A DNA stretch of 35,106 nt, from NCBI GenBank assembly GCA_022842465.1, contig JALHPN010000082.1, forward strand, positions 1 through 35,106, read 5' to 3'. Shown here piece by piece: positions 17,448 through 26,827 of the stretch (position 1 is the first letter of the stretch; each line of letters opens with the position of its first letter). The DNA comes from Polyangiaceae bacterium (GTDB taxonomy: Bacteria; Myxococcota_A; Polyangia; Polyangiales; Polyangiaceae). A program made the translations under genes and the position numbers. A model generated the notes under the pieces. That model was not told where the DNA came from, searched no databases, and saw nothing but the letters and a program-made list of their open reading frames with translations.

Positions 17448-19004
17448 TCAAGGCGACGGCGCCGACACGGCCCAGCCGAGCGGGATGGCCCCGAGCGAGC
17501 CGCGGTTGTCCGGCGTCGCGCCACGGAAGCGCGGCACGAGCGGCCTCGTCTTCGAGCCGGTGGCGAAGCACGTGAGGAGACCGTCGTTGCTCGCGACGAG
17601 GAGCTCGTACGTGCCGTCGGCGTCGACGTCGGCCACGAGGGCCGAGGCCTCGATGCCGCCGCCGAGCTTCGCGAGGAGCGACTTGGTCCCGTCTCCGCGG
17701 ACGGCGAGGAGCTCTCCGACCTCGGTCCCCACGACGGCGTCCCAGAGGCCGTCGTCGCCGAGGTCGAGGACGACCGGCGTGGCCGTGACGCGCCCCTCCT
17801 CGCTCCGGTAGGCGCGCTTCTTCTGCGCGAGGAGCACGATCCCGTCGTTGCCCTTCGGCGCCGCCGCGTTCCTCGGGCTCCACCACGCCGTGCCCTGGAC
17901 GAAGAGGCCGGGGCCGCTCTTGACGGGGAGCGGCACCGGGCTCGCGAAGAGGCCGTCGATGCCGCCGCCGTCGAGCTCGACGTCCTGGTGGTAGCGGACC
18001 TCGCCCGTCTTCGCGTCGAGGATCATGAACTGGCTGTAGGACCACGCGGAGAGGACCTCGAGCCGACCGTCGCCGTCCATGTCGACCAGGGACGGCGACG
18101 CATGGATCCCGGAGCCGCCGCGCTCCGACCAGAGGACGTCGCCCGAGGATCCGCGGTAGGCGACGAGGTTCCCGTCGCGCGCGCCGGCGATCACGTCGTC
18201 CTTGCCGTCGCCGTCGACGTCGGTGACGGCCGCGGCGGCGACGAACCCGCGCGCGTCGTACTCGTTCTTGTCCGTCTTCTTCGACCAGAGCGTCGTGCCC
18301 TTGTCGCCGTCGAGGGCGTGGAGGGTCCCCGCCTCGTCGCCGACGACGACGTCGAGGGCGCCCTTTCCGTCGAGATCGGCGAGCGCGGGCGCGGGCCGCG
18401 CCTTGCCGCTCACCTTCGCGGTCCACACGAGCGCGCCGTCGGCGAGGCGCGCCTTCACGACCTGACCGTTGTCGGTGGCGAACACGACGCTCCCCCCGTC
18501 GATCGCGACGCCGGAGACGTCGCGGTCGCCCTGCCCGGGGGTCGGGATCCTGCGGACGACCTTCCCCGTCCGCGCGTCCACCACGTAGACGCCGTCGCTC
18601 GGCTCGTTTCGTCGATCGAGCGTGTCGCCGTGCGTCCCGACGACGACGGTCGCGCCGTCGAGCGCCATCGTCGTGCGGAACGTCGTCTTCCCGATCCTCG
18701 CGCTCCAGACCTTCGTGAGCGTGCGCGGAGCGACGGCCACGACCTTCGGCGTGGGCGGCGTCGCGCGCGCGCGGAGGACCGGCGACACGAACGGGCGCGG
18801 CTCGCCTCCGGCGTCCGCGGCGACCGGGACCGAGGGCGGCTCGGCGTCCGTCGCGGAGAGCCTCTCGGGCGCCGCGGCGACCTGCGGCGGTGGCTGGACC
18901 GGTACGGTCACGACGGACGGCGCTGCAGGGCCGGCCCCGCCCGGACACCCGGCCAGGCCGAGCGACGCGACGAGGACGACGGTCCGGGCACGCTCGCCGA
19001 TCAC
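17448..19004 (-). CDS. FG-GAP/PQQ-type beta-propeller lipoprotein
   Basis: A 518-residue predicted lipoprotein. A GTG start at 19004 opens a signal peptide with lipobox LAGC (Cys20), then a Pro/Ala linker to about residue 95. The rest is a beta-propeller mixing PQQ-like blades (VVDARTGKVVRRI, ALDGDKGTTLWSKK, LDAKTGEVRY) with FG-GAP-like calcium loops (DLDGKGALDVVVGD, DVDGDGKDDVIAGA, DMDGDGRLEVL). Such proteins usually sit at the periplasmic face of a membrane as scaffolds or binding proteins. No enzyme residues for PQQ are apparent, so a cofactor role is not claimed. No clear ribosome binding site is seen. It is divergent from lepB with 41 bases between the starts and convergent with the coiled-coil lipoprotein. 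Confidence 0.82.
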   Translation of the reverse strand: MIGERARTVVLVASLGLAGCPGGAGPAAPSVVTVPVQPPPQVAAAPERLSATDAEPPSVPVAADAGGEPRPFVSPVLRARATPPTPKVVAVAPRTLTKVWSARIGKTTFRTTMALDGATVVVGTHGDTLDRRNEPSDGVYVVDARTGKVVRRIPTPGQGDRDVSGVAIDGGSVVFATDNGQVVKARLADGALVWTAKVSGKARPAPALADLDGKGALDVVVGDEAGTLHALDGDKGTTLWSKKTDKNEYDARGFVAAAAVTDVDGDGKDDVIAGARDGNLVAYRGSSGDVLWSERGGSGIHASPSLVDMDGDGRLEVLSAWSYSQFMILDAKTGEVRYHQDVELDGGGIDGLFASPVPLPVKSGPGLFVQGTAWWSPRNAAAPKGNDGIVLLAQKKRAYRSEEGRVTATPVVLDLGDDGLWDAVVGTEVGELLAVRGDGTKSLLAKLGGGIEASALVADVDADGTYELLVASNDGLLTCFATGSKTRPLVPRFRGATPDNRGSLGAIPLGWAVSAPSP

Positions 19005-19045
19005 GTCGTCGACGTTATCACGCGACGCGCCTACGCTCCCGCCGC

Positions 19046-19774
19046 ATGGCGAGCGCGGACCAGCCGAAGAAGAAGCCGTCGGCGGGGCGCGCGACGATCC
19101 TCGTGGGGCTCCTCGTCGCCTTCGCCGCGAGCCCCGCCGTCCTCCGCTTCTTCTTCTTCGAGGCCTTCGAGATCCCGTCGGGGTCGATGATGCCGGCCTT
19201 GCTCGTCGGCGATCACCTCTTCGTGAACAAGCGCGCGCGTACCCCGGCTCGCGGAGAGGTCATCGTCTTCCGCTACCCGGAGAACGAGCGGCAGGCGTTC
19301 GTGAAGCGCGTCGTCGGCGTCGGCGGGGACAAGGTCCGGATGAAGGGCGGCTTCCCGGTTTTGAACGGCGCCGAGGCGAAGCACTGCCGCGCGGGGACGT
19401 GGACGTACGCGGAGGCGATGGGCGGCGACCACCAGGGCGAGCTCCACGTGGAGTGGCTCGACGCAGGGCCCTACCTCGTCTTCCTCGACGCCGCGACGTA
19501 CCCGTCGGACGACGAACGGGAGTGGACCGTGCCGCCGGGGAACGTCTTCGTCCTCGGCGACAACCGCAACAACGCCCACGACTCGCGGAGGTGGTTCGCG
19601 GGTCAGGGCGGCACCGTGCGGCCCGACCTCGTGATCGGCCGGGCCTCCCTCCTCTGGCTGACGGCGGATGCGTCCCGCCTCGGCGCGGACACGATGACGA
19701 TGCCGAAGCTCTCGTCGTTCGACGCCGCGACCGTGGCGGGGATCGACGCCTGTCTCAGGGATCGAGGACGATGA
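19046..19774 (+). CDS. lepB: Signal peptidase I
   Basis: A 242-residue type I signal peptidase with a single N-terminal membrane anchor (about 16-37). The catalytic Ser is Ser47 in IPSGSMMPALLVGD (box B) and the general base is Lys87 in FVKRVVGVGGDKV (box D). Box E is GDNRNNAHDSR. Between boxes D and E is an insert of about 70 residues (95-165), within the range seen in proteobacterial enzymes. It cleaves signal peptides of exported proteins at the outer face of the inner membrane, and this region encodes many. The last 20 bases overlap the end of the convergent SOD-like gene. Confidence 0.92.
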   Translation: MASADQPKKKPSAGRATILVGLLVAFAASPAVLRFFFFEAFEIPSGSMMPALLVGDHLFVNKRARTPARGEVIVFRYPENERQAFVKRVVGVGGDKVRMKGGFPVLNGAEAKHCRAGTWTYAEAMGGDHQGELHVEWLDAGPYLVFLDAATYPSDDEREWTVPPGNVFVLGDNRNNAHDSRRWFAGQGGTVRPDLVIGRASLLWLTADASRLGADTMTMPKLSSFDAATVAGIDACLRDRGR

Positions 19775-20423
19775 CGCCGCAGCCGGGGCGCGCGCCCGCG
19801 TCGCCCGTCGGCTGCGAGACGCCATCGTCTTCGCCGGCGTGGAAGATGACGGAGCGGCCGACGACGGAGTAGGTGCCGGGGGCGATCGTCCACTCCGTGT
19901 TCGTGAAGACGTAGCTCCCGGTGCCGTTGGCGCCGATCGTGATGTTGCCGATGTCGCCGGTGTGGTGAGCGCCGCCCGAGGGGAGGCCGTGCCCCGCGTC
20001 GCCGGCGTTCCAGTGGCCGCCGGCCGCCGAGCCGGGCGCGCCGCCGTCCGGCGCTGCGCCGCAGTCTCCGACCTGGTGGATGTGCATGCCGTGCTTGCCC
20101 GGGGTCGCGCCGGAAATGGCGATCGTCAGCTTCACGCCGGTCGGGGCGTTGGGCTCGAAGGTCGCGGTCCCGTTGACCGTCCCGCCGTCGGCCGTCGGAC
20201 GGATGACGGCGCGCGCGTTCTTCGGGGCGGGACCCGAGTCTGCCGGCGCGGTTCCGGTGTCGCCGCCCTGCGCGTCGTTGCCGCCGCCGCCCCCGTCGGC
20301 GCGGGGTTCATCGGTCGCGGCGACGTCGTCGTCCGAGCAGCCGTAGGCGAGAAGCCCCCCCACGGCCGAGAGGATCCCGAGGGCAAGGACGAGACGCTTG
20401 TTCGTGAAGGGAGTGGTGCGCAT
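19755..20423 (-). CDS. sodC: Cu/Zn superoxide dismutase-like lipoprotein
   Basis: A 222-residue exported protein. A signal peptide leads to Cys29 in LLAYGCSDDD, a slightly non-standard lipobox, then a Gly/Asp/Pro linker. The SOD fold starts near residue 70. Metal-site motifs are present: HGMHIHQVGDC (copper His pair), GGHWN and GAHHTGDIGNI (bridging and zinc ligands), and GRSVIFHAGEDD (last copper His). GARPGCGVI closes the fold with the substrate-guiding Arg and the disulfide Cys. It would dismutate superoxide in the periplasm or at the outer membrane. ATG at 20423 follows an in-frame GTG at 20426; the ATG is chosen. Its stop lies inside lepB on the opposite strand (20-base overlap). Confidence 0.88.
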   Translation of the reverse strand: MRTTPFTNKRLVLALGILSAVGGLLAYGCSDDDVAATDEPRADGGGGGNDAQGGDTGTAPADSGPAPKNARAVIRPTADGGTVNGTATFEPNAPTGVKLTIAISGATPGKHGMHIHQVGDCGAAPDGGAPGSAAGGHWNAGDAGHGLPSGGAHHTGDIGNITIGANGTGSYVFTNTEWTIAPGTYSVVGRSVIFHAGEDDGVSQPTGDAGARPGCGVIVLDP

Positions 20424-20647
20424 CACGTCGAACCGTAACGCGCCGCTCGATCGCGGATCAAACTCCGCGTGCGCTCGCTCCGCGGATGCCGCACCTCGGT
20501 GTCAGCACGCCGACGCCAGGACCGAGGCTCGGCGCCCTCGACCGCTCGGAAGCGTGCGGGCGGACCTGGCGCGAGGCGCGGGGCCGCGCCCTCGGCGGAG
20601 GCACGCGCGCTGCAGTCGACGCCCTCCGGAGGTCTCGGTCGTCGGTC

Positions 20648-21655
20648 ATGTCGGTGCGTTGGCAGTCGGGTTCGTGGCGGCGCGCGGCCTGTGCGGCGGC
20701 GCTCCTCCTCTCGGGGCTCGCAACGGGATGCGGAGGCAGGGCGGACGAGGACGACGAGCAGGCGACGCGCGCGGCGATCGCCGCGGTGAAGGTCTCCCCC
20801 GGCTGGACCGCGCTCCCGGACGCGCAGCGCCGCGCGCTCGACGTCCTCCTCTCGGGGCAGGACAACCCGTGGTCGCTCGGCGCCCGTGAGGCGGTCCGGG
20901 ATCTCGTGGAGGACGCGCGCTGGTCGGGCGGCGCCGCGGCGCAGGCCGCCCTCCTCGACGGGCTGTGGCGCGACGCGCGGGTCCGGCCGCGCAGCGTCGC
21001 CACGCTCGGGCTCAGTCGCGCGACGCATGCACCATACACGCTTCGTCCCGCGGCCCCGCTCGGCACGGTGGAGCTCGAGGGTGTGGCGACCGCGCTCGAG
21101 CGTCACGTCCTGGTCGTCGACGGACGGACGGTGCACATCGACGCTCCGGCCGGCGCCCGCACGGACACGTCGGACGGCACGCTCCTCTCCCCCGACGACG
21201 CGGCCCGCTCGATCGCCGGGCTGCCGCGTGGGGCACGCGATCAGCTCGAGGCGATGGTGCTCGTCCCCTTCAAGAACCCGCGCGACGACGCGTACGCGAA
21301 GGATCTCGGGATGCCGGGGTTCCGCACCTTCATGGAGGGCCGGTCGTCGGGGAAGGTCCTCGTCTTCCCCCGCGTCCGCGCCAGCGTCGATCCCGTCGAC
21401 ATGCTCCTCCACGAGGTCGCGCACGTCTGGAGCCTCCGCGATCTCGACGAGGAGGGCTGGCGCGCATGGGAGGAGGCCGAGCGCGAGGACGGGCACGAGG
21501 TGTCGACCTACGCCGCGACCCACGCCCGGGAGGATCTCGCGGAGACCGCCGCCGTGTACGTCGCGATGCGCGCGCGCCCCGGCGGCGCGGAGGTCCGCGC
21601 GATGTTCGGCGCGCGCTTCCGCCTGCTCGATCGGTGGACGCCCTCGGTGGACTGA
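20648..21655 (+). CDS. Zinc metallopeptidase-like lipoprotein
   Basis: A 335-residue exported protein with a signal peptide ending at Cys in GLATGCGG (about residue 28). A predicted metallopeptidase domain lies in the C-terminal half. HEVAH at residues 255-259 gives the HExxH zinc site, and a YAATHAREDLAE segment about 35 residues later supplies a third Glu ligand, as in gluzincin-type putative metallopeptidases. The substrate is unknown; cell-wall or secreted-protein processing are possibilities. The ATG at 20648 starts the signal peptide directly; upstream in-frame ATG at 20486 would add a 54-residue Arg-rich leader and is rejected. The 224-base gap to sodC holds both divergent promoters. 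The stop lies four bases from that of rraA. Confidence 0.72.
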   Translation: MSVRWQSGSWRRAACAAALLLSGLATGCGGRADEDDEQATRAAIAAVKVSPGWTALPDAQRRALDVLLSGQDNPWSLGAREAVRDLVEDARWSGGAAAQAALLDGLWRDARVRPRSVATLGLSRATHAPYTLRPAAPLGTVELEGVATALERHVLVVDGRTVHIDAPAGARTDTSDGTLLSPDDAARSIAGLPRGARDQLEAMVLVPFKNPRDDAYAKDLGMPGFRTFMEGRSSGKVLVFPRVRASVDPVDMLLHEVAHVWSLRDLDEEGWRAWEEAEREDGHEVSTYAATHAREDLAETAAVYVAMRARPGGAEVRAMFGARFRLLDRWTPSVD

Positions 21656-21659
21656 GCGG

Positions 21660-22148
21660 TCACGCGTGGAGGGCGCGCGCTGCGACGAGCACGCCGTCGT
21701 CGTCGGCGTAGAGGACGTGGCCGGGCGCGAGATCGACGCCGCCGAACCGGACGTGGACGTCCACTTCGCCGGCCCCCGTCTTCGCGCTCTTCTTCGGCGA
21801 GGTGCCGAGCGCGAAGACGCCGACGTCCATCGCGTCGATCTCGGCCGAGTCGCGGATCGCGCCGTTCACGACGATGCCGGCCCAACCATGGTCGCGCGCG
21901 AGCGCGGCGAGCACGTCGCCGACGAGCGCGACGCGGGTCGAGCCGGCGCCGTCGACGACGAGGACCTTCCCCTCCCCGTCCTCCTCCAGGCACCTCCGGA
22001 CGAGCGTGTTGTCCTCGAACGTCCGCACCGTACGGATCACCCCGGCGATGCGACGGAGTCTGCCGAAGCGGCGGAACGGGAGGTGACAGAAGCTCACCTC
22101 GGCATCGTGCGCGTCGACGAGGTCGGCCGTCTTCGGGAAGGTGCTCAT
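21660..22148 (-). CDS. rraA: RraA-family protein (RNase E regulator / HMG aldolase family)
   Basis: A 162-residue protein of normal RraA length. The core GDVLAALARDHGWAGIVVNGAIRD matches RraA, with the Asp and the Arg-Asp pair that make up the divalent-metal aldolase site in the family. The following AEIDAMDVGVFALGTSPKKS is also typical. Family members either bind RNase E and dampen RNA decay or act as 4-hydroxy-4-methyl-2-oxoglutarate/oxaloacetate-cleaving enzymes; sequence alone does not separate these. The N-terminus (MSTFPKTADLVDAH) resembles proteobacterial RraA. Start at 22148 with GAGGGGA upstream. It is divergent from the next gene with only 25 bases between the starts. Confidence 0.88.
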   Translation of the reverse strand: MSTFPKTADLVDAHDAEVSFCHLPFRRFGRLRRIAGVIRTVRTFEDNTLVRRCLEEDGEGKVLVVDGAGSTRVALVGDVLAALARDHGWAGIVVNGAIRDSAEIDAMDVGVFALGTSPKKSAKTGAGEVDVHVRFGGVDLAPGHVLYADDDGVLVAARALHA

Positions 22149-22173
22149 GGGCTTTCCCCTCTAGCATGGGGGC

Positions 22174-22890
22174 ATGGAGATCGACCGCGGGCGCTTCCTC
22201 TTCCTCGCCTCGGCCATCGCAGCGAGCACGACGACGGCCGGGGCATGCGCCACGACCGGAGGGCCGGACGCGAGCGCGCCCGTCGCCGTGCCCGCGCAGC
22301 CAAGCGGGACGGCCACCTCGATCGAGATCCCGCCGATGACGATGACGACCTCGCCGATGCCGTCCGCGAGCGGCGTGACGTCGAGCGCGCCAGAGCCCGC
22401 GGCGATGCGGTCGAAGGGCCTCTGGGGCTTCCCCCCCCTCGATCCGCCGAGGACGTGCGCCGCGCTCAAGTGCCCCGCCGGCGCCCCGTACGACGAGATG
22501 CGTCCGGTCGTGGCCCGCGAGTGCAAGGCGCTCGAGGTCGGCCTCCGGCCGGAGGTCTTCCAGCGAGCGATGGCGTGCCTCACCCAGAGCGGGCCCGGCG
22601 GCGGCCCGTGCGACGCGCCGCGGTTCGGCGATGACCCCGGGCAGTGCCTCGAGGGCTGGTCGGAGCCCCCGCAGCTCGACGCCTCGACGGCGGCGAAGTG
22701 CAAGACGATCGTCGCCGCGTGCCGCGGTCCGGGCAGGAGCGTGCACGCGGGATCGGGGACGCTGACGATGGAGCAGTGTCAGGGCGTGCTGAGCGTGACG
22801 AAGCCGAGCGTCCAGGCTCGCATGATCCACTGCATCACGGAGTACTGCGACGGCGCGCCGAGGCTCTGCTGGATGTCGCTCCAGCGGTAG
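22174..22890 (+). CDS. Cys-rich exported protein, unknown function
   Basis: A 238-residue protein with a leader (GRFLFLASAIAAS) ending near Cys25 in TAGACATT, so probably a lipoprotein. There is a Ser/Thr/Pro/Met-rich linker to about residue 80 and a C-terminal domain with about twelve Cys (CAALKC, CKALEV, CDAPRF, CRGPGR, CITEYC). The Cys spacing suggests a disulfide-stabilised helical domain. I know no named family. The leader has a single Arg pair split by Gly (RGR), so Tat export is not supported. Its stop is 11 bases from the convergent small secreted protein. Confidence 0.68.
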   Translation: MEIDRGRFLFLASAIAASTTTAGACATTGGPDASAPVAVPAQPSGTATSIEIPPMTMTTSPMPSASGVTSSAPEPAAMRSKGLWGFPPLDPPRTCAALKCPAGAPYDEMRPVVARECKALEVGLRPEVFQRAMACLTQSGPGGGPCDAPRFGDDPGQCLEGWSEPPQLDASTAAKCKTIVAACRGPGRSVHAGSGTLTMEQCQGVLSVTKPSVQARMIHCITEYCDGAPRLCWMSLQR

Positions 22891-22901
22891 TCACCCGCGG
22901 C

Positions 22902-23270
22902 TCACTTGACCGGATTGCACGCCCACCGCACGTCGTCGACGCGCCAGCCGTCGGCGCATTCGCTCGTCGAAGCGAGCGCCTTCCCGGTCGCGGACGACGC
23001 GAGGGTGAGCTGCGCCGCGCCGCTCTTCGTGCGGACGACCTTGCCGCTCGCCGACTCGCACGTGACGGTCCACGAGAGCCGGCACGCGAGGGAACGATCG
23101 CAGTGGTTGTCGACCTCGAGCGAGATCCCCGACGAGACGGGCACGGAGGCGAGCCGCACACACTCGTCGACGGACTCGGCCGCCTCGGCAGGGGACGACG
23201 TCGAGGCGGCCGTCGCGACCGCGAGGAACGAGGAGAGGACGACGAGGAGAGCCTTCGCGGAGGTGCGCAT
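22902..23270 (-). CDS. Small secreted protein
   Basis: A 122-residue protein with a cleavable signal peptide (about 1-29, ending SPAEA). The mature part is a beta-rich domain with six Cys (DECVR, NHCDRSLACRLS, TVTCES, SECADG, RWACN). The DNHCDRSLACRLSWTVTC stretch is seen in other small secreted myxobacterial proteins but I cannot name a family. It stands alone between two convergent or tandem neighbours; the 57-base gap to 23328 holds nothing recognisable. Confidence 0.65.
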   Translation of the reverse strand: MRTSAKALLVVLSSFLAVATAASTSSPAEAAESVDECVRLASVPVSSGISLEVDNHCDRSLACRLSWTVTCESASGKVVRTKSGAAQLTLASSATGKALASTSECADGWRVDDVRWACNPVK

Positions 23271-23327
23271 CGAAGAGACAGACAGGCCGCTTCGGCAGAA
23301 GTTCCCAGAGGCGCGAGCGCTCTCGCG

Positions 23328-23717
23328 TCAGAACCAGAGCTTCGCGTAGAGGACCAGCGAAGCCAGCGCGCCCACCGTGAACGCCGCGCTCCGGACGCCC
23401 GTGATCCCGGCGACGTACACGAGCGCGTGGGCCATCCGCGCGACCACGTACACGACCGCGGCGATCCCCGTGACCCTGTCGGCGCGGCCCGCGAGATGCA
23501 CGACGAGCACCGCCGTCGCGAAGAGCGGGAAGTTCTCCTTGTGGTTTCCGAGCGCGCGGCCCGCCCGCTCGACCCACGCCGGCACGTCGGGCGCCCTGTC
23601 GCGGTTCCCCGCGTTCCAGGCGATCCCTCCCGCGCGCGTCTTCCCGCCGATCTCGAGGAGCACGAGGCCGAACCCCCACAGCGCGTTCATGACCAGGCAC
23701 GCGAGATCGAGCGTCAT
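23328..23717 (-). CDS. MAPEG-family membrane protein
   Basis: A 129-residue protein with four hydrophobic helices, the normal length and topology for bacterial MAPEG proteins. Family signatures are [10 protein letters not shown] after the first loop, [12 protein letters not shown] in the third helix and a [10 protein letters not shown] segment before the last helix. MAPEG members include microsomal glutathione transferases and eicosanoid enzymes; bacterial ones are mostly uncharacterised. The ATG at 23717 overlaps the TGA of the helicase gene by four bases (ATGA), so it is probably translated from the same mRNA by coupling, an unexpected pairing. Confidence 0.85.
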   Translation of the reverse strand: MTLDLACLVMNALWGFGLVLLEIGGKTRAGGIAWNAGNRDRAPDVPAWVERAGRALGNHKENFPLFATAVLVVHLAGRADRVTGIAAVVYVVARMAHALVYVAGITGVRSAAFTVGALASLVLYAKLWF

Positions 23718-25366
23718 GGGGGGGACTTACCACGCGCGCCGCGTACGACGCGCTCGAAGGTCGCCCGCTGCATCGCCTCCGAGGCCGGCTCGGCCGACGT
23801 GCCGCGCCGCTCCCTCCTCCAGGGGGCCTCCGGCCGCGCCGAGGCCGCGGTGAGGCGTCCCATCCGCTCGATCTCGAAATCGACGGCCTGCACCGCCTCC
23901 TCGATCACCGAGTACCGATCCATCGCGCGATCGTCGATGCGCACCTCCCAGCCCTTGCCGCGACGCGCCCGGCCCCGGGGCCCGACCGACGCGGGCGCGC
24001 GCACGACGACCACCTCGCTCACGCGCCCGCGCGCTCGCTCGAAGTGGAGCCCGAGGCCGTACCGCCCCAGGGAGAACCAGGCGTTCGGCGAGATCGCGAA
24101 CACCTCCGGATCGACCGCGAGCGTGAGCGGGTCGAACGCGGAGGCGCGCTCCTGGATCTCCCGCAGGGTCAGCGCGCCGGCCTCGAGCTCGAAGCCCGGC
24201 TTGTCGAGCGCGAGGTCGTCCCACGCCCGCTTCGCGTCGCTCACGTCGTCCCCGCGCAGATCGAGCTCGCGCGGCGCCCCGAAGAGCGAAGGCAAGGTGC
24301 AGAGGTCGAGCGAGGAGACGTCCGCGAAGTCGAGGACGAGGCAGTCCGTCTTGTCCGGGTGGAGGCGCGTGCCGCGCCCGACGCACTGCGCGTAGAGCCC
24401 CTCCGATCGCGTGGGCCTCGCCATCGCGATGCAGGACACACCCGGGTCGTCGAAGCCCTCCGTGAGGACGGCGACGTTCGTGAGCACGCGCGTCTTGCCC
24501 TCGCGGAAGGCGGCGAGCTCCCGCGCGCGGACGTCGGCCGGCATCATGCCGTGGACGACGCCGGCGGGGACGCCGAGGAGGTTCAGCGCCCGGGCGAGGT
24601 TCTTCGCGTGCCGCACCGTCACGCAGAAGGCGATCGTGCGCCGGTCGCGCGCGAGCTCCTGGATCGAACGCGCGACGAGCGCGTTGCGGTCCTCGATGTC
24701 GACCGCCTCGGCGAGCTCCTCCTCCACGAAGTCGATTCCGCCCGGCGAGAGCCGCGTGAGATCCGCGCTCGTCTCGATCCGGAAGCCGCGGAGCCGGCAG
24801 AGGTATCCGTCGCCGATCATCTCCGGCAGCGTGCGGGCGTAGACGATGCGCTCGAACACCTCGTCGAGCCCCTGCCCGTCTCCGCGTTGCGTCGTGGCCG
24901 TGAAGCCGAGGAGGGTGCCCGTCCAGCCCGGATCGAACGCCCCGAGCGCGCGGAGGACGCGCAGGTTGTCGTCCGCCGCCGCGTGATGGCACTCGTCGTA
25001 CACGACGAGCCCCACGTCCCTCCCGAGAACGAGCCGCGCGAGTCGCTCCTCTCGCAGCGATCGAATCGAGCAGACGACGACGCGGGCGTCCGGCGCGGCG
25101 CGCTCGCCCCCCTTCTCCACCCCGACGACCCGCGCCGTTCCAGAGAGCGCGCGCTCGAGCTTCTCCCGCGCCTGGCTCACGAGCTCCTCGCGGTGCGCGA
25201 GGACGAGGACGTCCCGCCGCGCGAGCCGCGCGAGCTCCGAGAAGATCACGGTCTTCCCTGCCCCCGTCGGCAGCGCGACGAGCATCCGGCGCACGCCCTC
25301 CCTCCGCGCGGCCACGACCGCGCGCACGGCTTCGCTCTGGTAGGGACGCAGCGTCGGCGAGGTCAC
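23714..25366 (-). CDS. Superfamily 2 DEAD/DEAH-type helicase
   Basis: A 550-residue ATP-dependent helicase. The N-terminal motor half has the Q-like RPYQSEAV, Walker [12 protein letters not shown] (about 32-42), motif Ia [14 protein letters not shown]-box variant DECHH and motif III GFTAT. The C-terminal motor has [10 protein letters not shown] and motif [15 protein letters not shown] with the arginine fingers. Residues after about 400 form a variable domain ending in an Arg-rich tail. It is like the single-chain restriction-type or SSL2-type helicases (COG1061). GTG at 25366 is the only start that keeps the N-terminal motif; the site upstream is weak. There is no nuclease or methylase partner here, so a restriction role is not supported. 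Confidence 0.88.
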   Translation of the reverse strand: MTSPTLRPYQSEAVRAVVAARREGVRRMLVALPTGAGKTVIFSELARLARRDVLVLAHREELVSQAREKLERALSGTARVVGVEKGGERAAPDARVVVCSIRSLREERLARLVLGRDVGLVVYDECHHAAADDNLRVLRALGAFDPGWTGTLLGFTATTQRGDGQGLDEVFERIVYARTLPEMIGDGYLCRLRGFRIETSADLTRLSPGGIDFVEEELAEAVDIEDRNALVARSIQELARDRRTIAFCVTVRHAKNLARALNLLGVPAGVVHGMMPADVRARELAAFREGKTRVLTNVAVLTEGFDDPGVSCIAMARPTRSEGLYAQCVGRGTRLHPDKTDCLVLDFADVSSLDLCTLPSLFGAPRELDLRGDDVSDAKRAWDDLALDKPGFELEAGALTLREIQERASAFDPLTLAVDPEVFAISPNAWFSLGRYGLGLHFERARGRVSEVVVVRAPASVGPRGRARRGKGWEVRIDDRAMDRYSVIEEAVQAVDFEIERMGRLTAASARPEAPWRRERRGTSAEPASEAMQRATFERVVRGARGKSPP

Positions 25367-25387
25367 CTGCGGGCCCGTCTAGCACGC

Positions 25388-25405
25388 CCGGTGCCGTGTC
25401 ACCGG
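25388..25405. promoter_or_regulatory. Inverted repeat in the helicase/kinase divergent region
   Basis: CCGGTG and CACCGG, six bases each, are separated by six bases. The element lies 21 bases upstream of the helicase GTG and 90 bases upstream of the kinase GTG, so it could serve either promoter as an operator. No regulator is assigned. Confidence 0.3.
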
Positions 25406-25440
25406 TCGAGGGCTTCCGCCACCTTGCGCCCCTCCGTCCC

Positions 25441-25472
25441 TGGCCCCGGCCATTCCGGCCGGCCCCGGGCCA
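25441..25472. promoter_or_regulatory. Compound inverted repeat upstream of the kinase gene
   Basis: TGGCCC pairs with GGGCCA on the outside and CGGCC with GGCCG inside, around an ATTCC loop with a five-base bulge, for 11 base pairs in total. It ends 23 bases before the kinase GTG, just upstream of a GGAGG site. It could be a 5' leader hairpin, an operator, or a terminator for transcription from the left. Confidence 0.3.
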
Positions 25473-25495
25473 GCGCACGGAGGTATGCTCGCCGC

Positions 25496-26827
25496 GTGGC
25501 GAATCCCTTTCTCGACGATGACGTCCCCCCCGTCCGCGTGATCGAGGCGATCCCCGTCGACGGCACCTCCCCGCTCCGGCCCGAGGAGATCGCGAGGGAG
25601 AAGATCCCGACGCCCGCCCACCTCGTCATCGGACCGGAGCTCGCGCGCGGGGGCATGGGCCACGTCCACCCGGCCACCGACCGGAACCTCCTCCGGCCCG
25701 TGGCGATGAAGCGGCTCGACAAGGACTACGCGTCGCAGCCCTTCTATCGCGACGGGTTCGTCGCCGAGGCGCAGATGACCGGGCAGCTCGAGCACCCGAA
25801 CATCGTGCCCGTCCACGAGCTCTCCATCGACGAGCGGGGGATCCCCTTCTTCACGATGAAGCTCGTCCAGGGCGTCTCCTTCGACGCGTGGCTCCGGCGA
25901 CGTCAGCCCGGCACGATCGAGCGGATCGAGGGCGGCATCGAGATCTTGCTCAAGGTCTGCGACGCGCTCGCCTACGCGCACCACCGCGGCGTCATCCACC
26001 GCGATCTCAAGCCCGCGAACATCATGGTCGGCGACTTCGGTCAGGTCTACCTGATGGACTGGGGTCTCGCGAAGCTCACGCGCGGCCAGCCCGCCTCGGG
26101 GGCCGGCGCGCTGATGAACGCGCGCGGCCCCGTCGGCACGCCCGACTACATGGCGCCGGAGCAGGCGCGCGGCGTCCCGAAGGACGTCGACGAGCGCGCC
26201 GACGTCTTCGGCATGGGCGCCCTCCTCTTCGAGGTGCTCGCCGGGCAAGGCCCCTACGGCCGTCACCCCGACGGCGGCGTCATCCTCGCGCGCGCGAAGG
26301 CCGGCCAGGTCGGGTCGATCGACGAGGCCTGCAAGGCGATCGCCGTCTCGCGCCGGATCCGTGCCGTCGTCGAGCGCGCGACGAACCCCGACCCTGCGCT
26401 CCGCTACCCGAACGTCACGGAGATGAAGGACGCGATGCGCGCGTTCCTCCACGGCGGCATGCACCTCCCGACGAAGACGTTCGCGCCCGGCGAGATCGTC
26501 TTCCGTGAGGGCGACAAGGGCGACGCCGCGTACATGATCGTCTCCGGCCGCTGCCGCGCCTACCGCACGGTGAGCGGCCAGGAGGAGACGCTCTCGATGA
26601 TCGAGCCGGGTGAGGCGTTCGGCGAGATGGCGCTCATCCTCTTCGAGCCGCGCGCCGCGACCGTCGTAGCCGTCGACCAGGTCACCGTTCACGTCCTCGA
26701 TCAGGCGACGATGAACGAGGGCCTCGGCCTCTCCGGCTGGACGGGCGCCCTCGTCCGCGCTCTCGCGCAGCGCTTCGCCGATCTCGAGCAAATCGTGCGG
26801 ACCTCGGGCCTCCGGCGGGGCTCCTGA
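25496..26827 (+). CDS. Ser/Thr protein kinase with C-terminal cyclic-nucleotide-binding domain
   Basis: A 443-residue soluble Hanks-type kinase with no membrane segment. The glycine loop is [13 protein letters not shown], the ATP-binding Lys is Lys72, the catalytic Asp is Asp170 in [10 protein letters not shown], and the metal Asp is Asp188 in MDWGLAK, where DWG replaces DFG as in many bacterial kinases. [11 protein letters not shown] closes the activation segment. After the kinase (to about 320) comes a cNMP-binding domain, residues 322-435: [20 protein letters not shown] and the phosphate-binding cassette [16 protein letters not shown], with the Glu and Arg that hold the cyclic phosphate. 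A kinase gated directly by a cyclic nucleotide is the natural inference. GTG at 25496 is the chosen start. It is coupled (TGATG) to the ATP-grasp gene. Confidence 0.92.
   Translation: MANPFLDDDVPPVRVIEAIPVDGTSPLRPEEIAREKIPTPAHLVIGPELARGGMGHVHPATDRNLLRPVAMKRLDKDYASQPFYRDGFVAEAQMTGQLEHPNIVPVHELSIDERGIPFFTMKLVQGVSFDAWLRRRQPGTIERIEGGIEILLKVCDALAYAHHRGVIHRDLKPANIMVGDFGQVYLMDWGLAKLTRGQPASGAGALMNARGPVGTPDYMAPEQARGVPKDVDERADVFGMGALLFEVLAGQGPYGRHPDGGVILARAKAGQVGSIDEACKAIAVSRRIRAVVERATNPDPALRYPNVTEMKDAMRAFLHGGMHLPTKTFAPGEIVFREGDKGDAAYMIVSGRCRAYRTVSGQEETLSMIEPGEAFGEMALILFEPRAATVVAVDQVTVHVLDQATMNEGLGLSGWTGALVRALAQRFADLEQIVRTSGLRRGS

Noticed and set aside
17448-19004. PQQ-dependent dehydrogenase
   Set aside because: Blades are PQQ-like but no cofactor or calcium catalytic residues are seen and the protein is a lipoprotein with FG-GAP loops.
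23714-25366. Restriction-modification or phage-defence helicase
   Set aside because: No nuclease, methylase or other defence gene is adjacent; its partner is a MAPEG protein.
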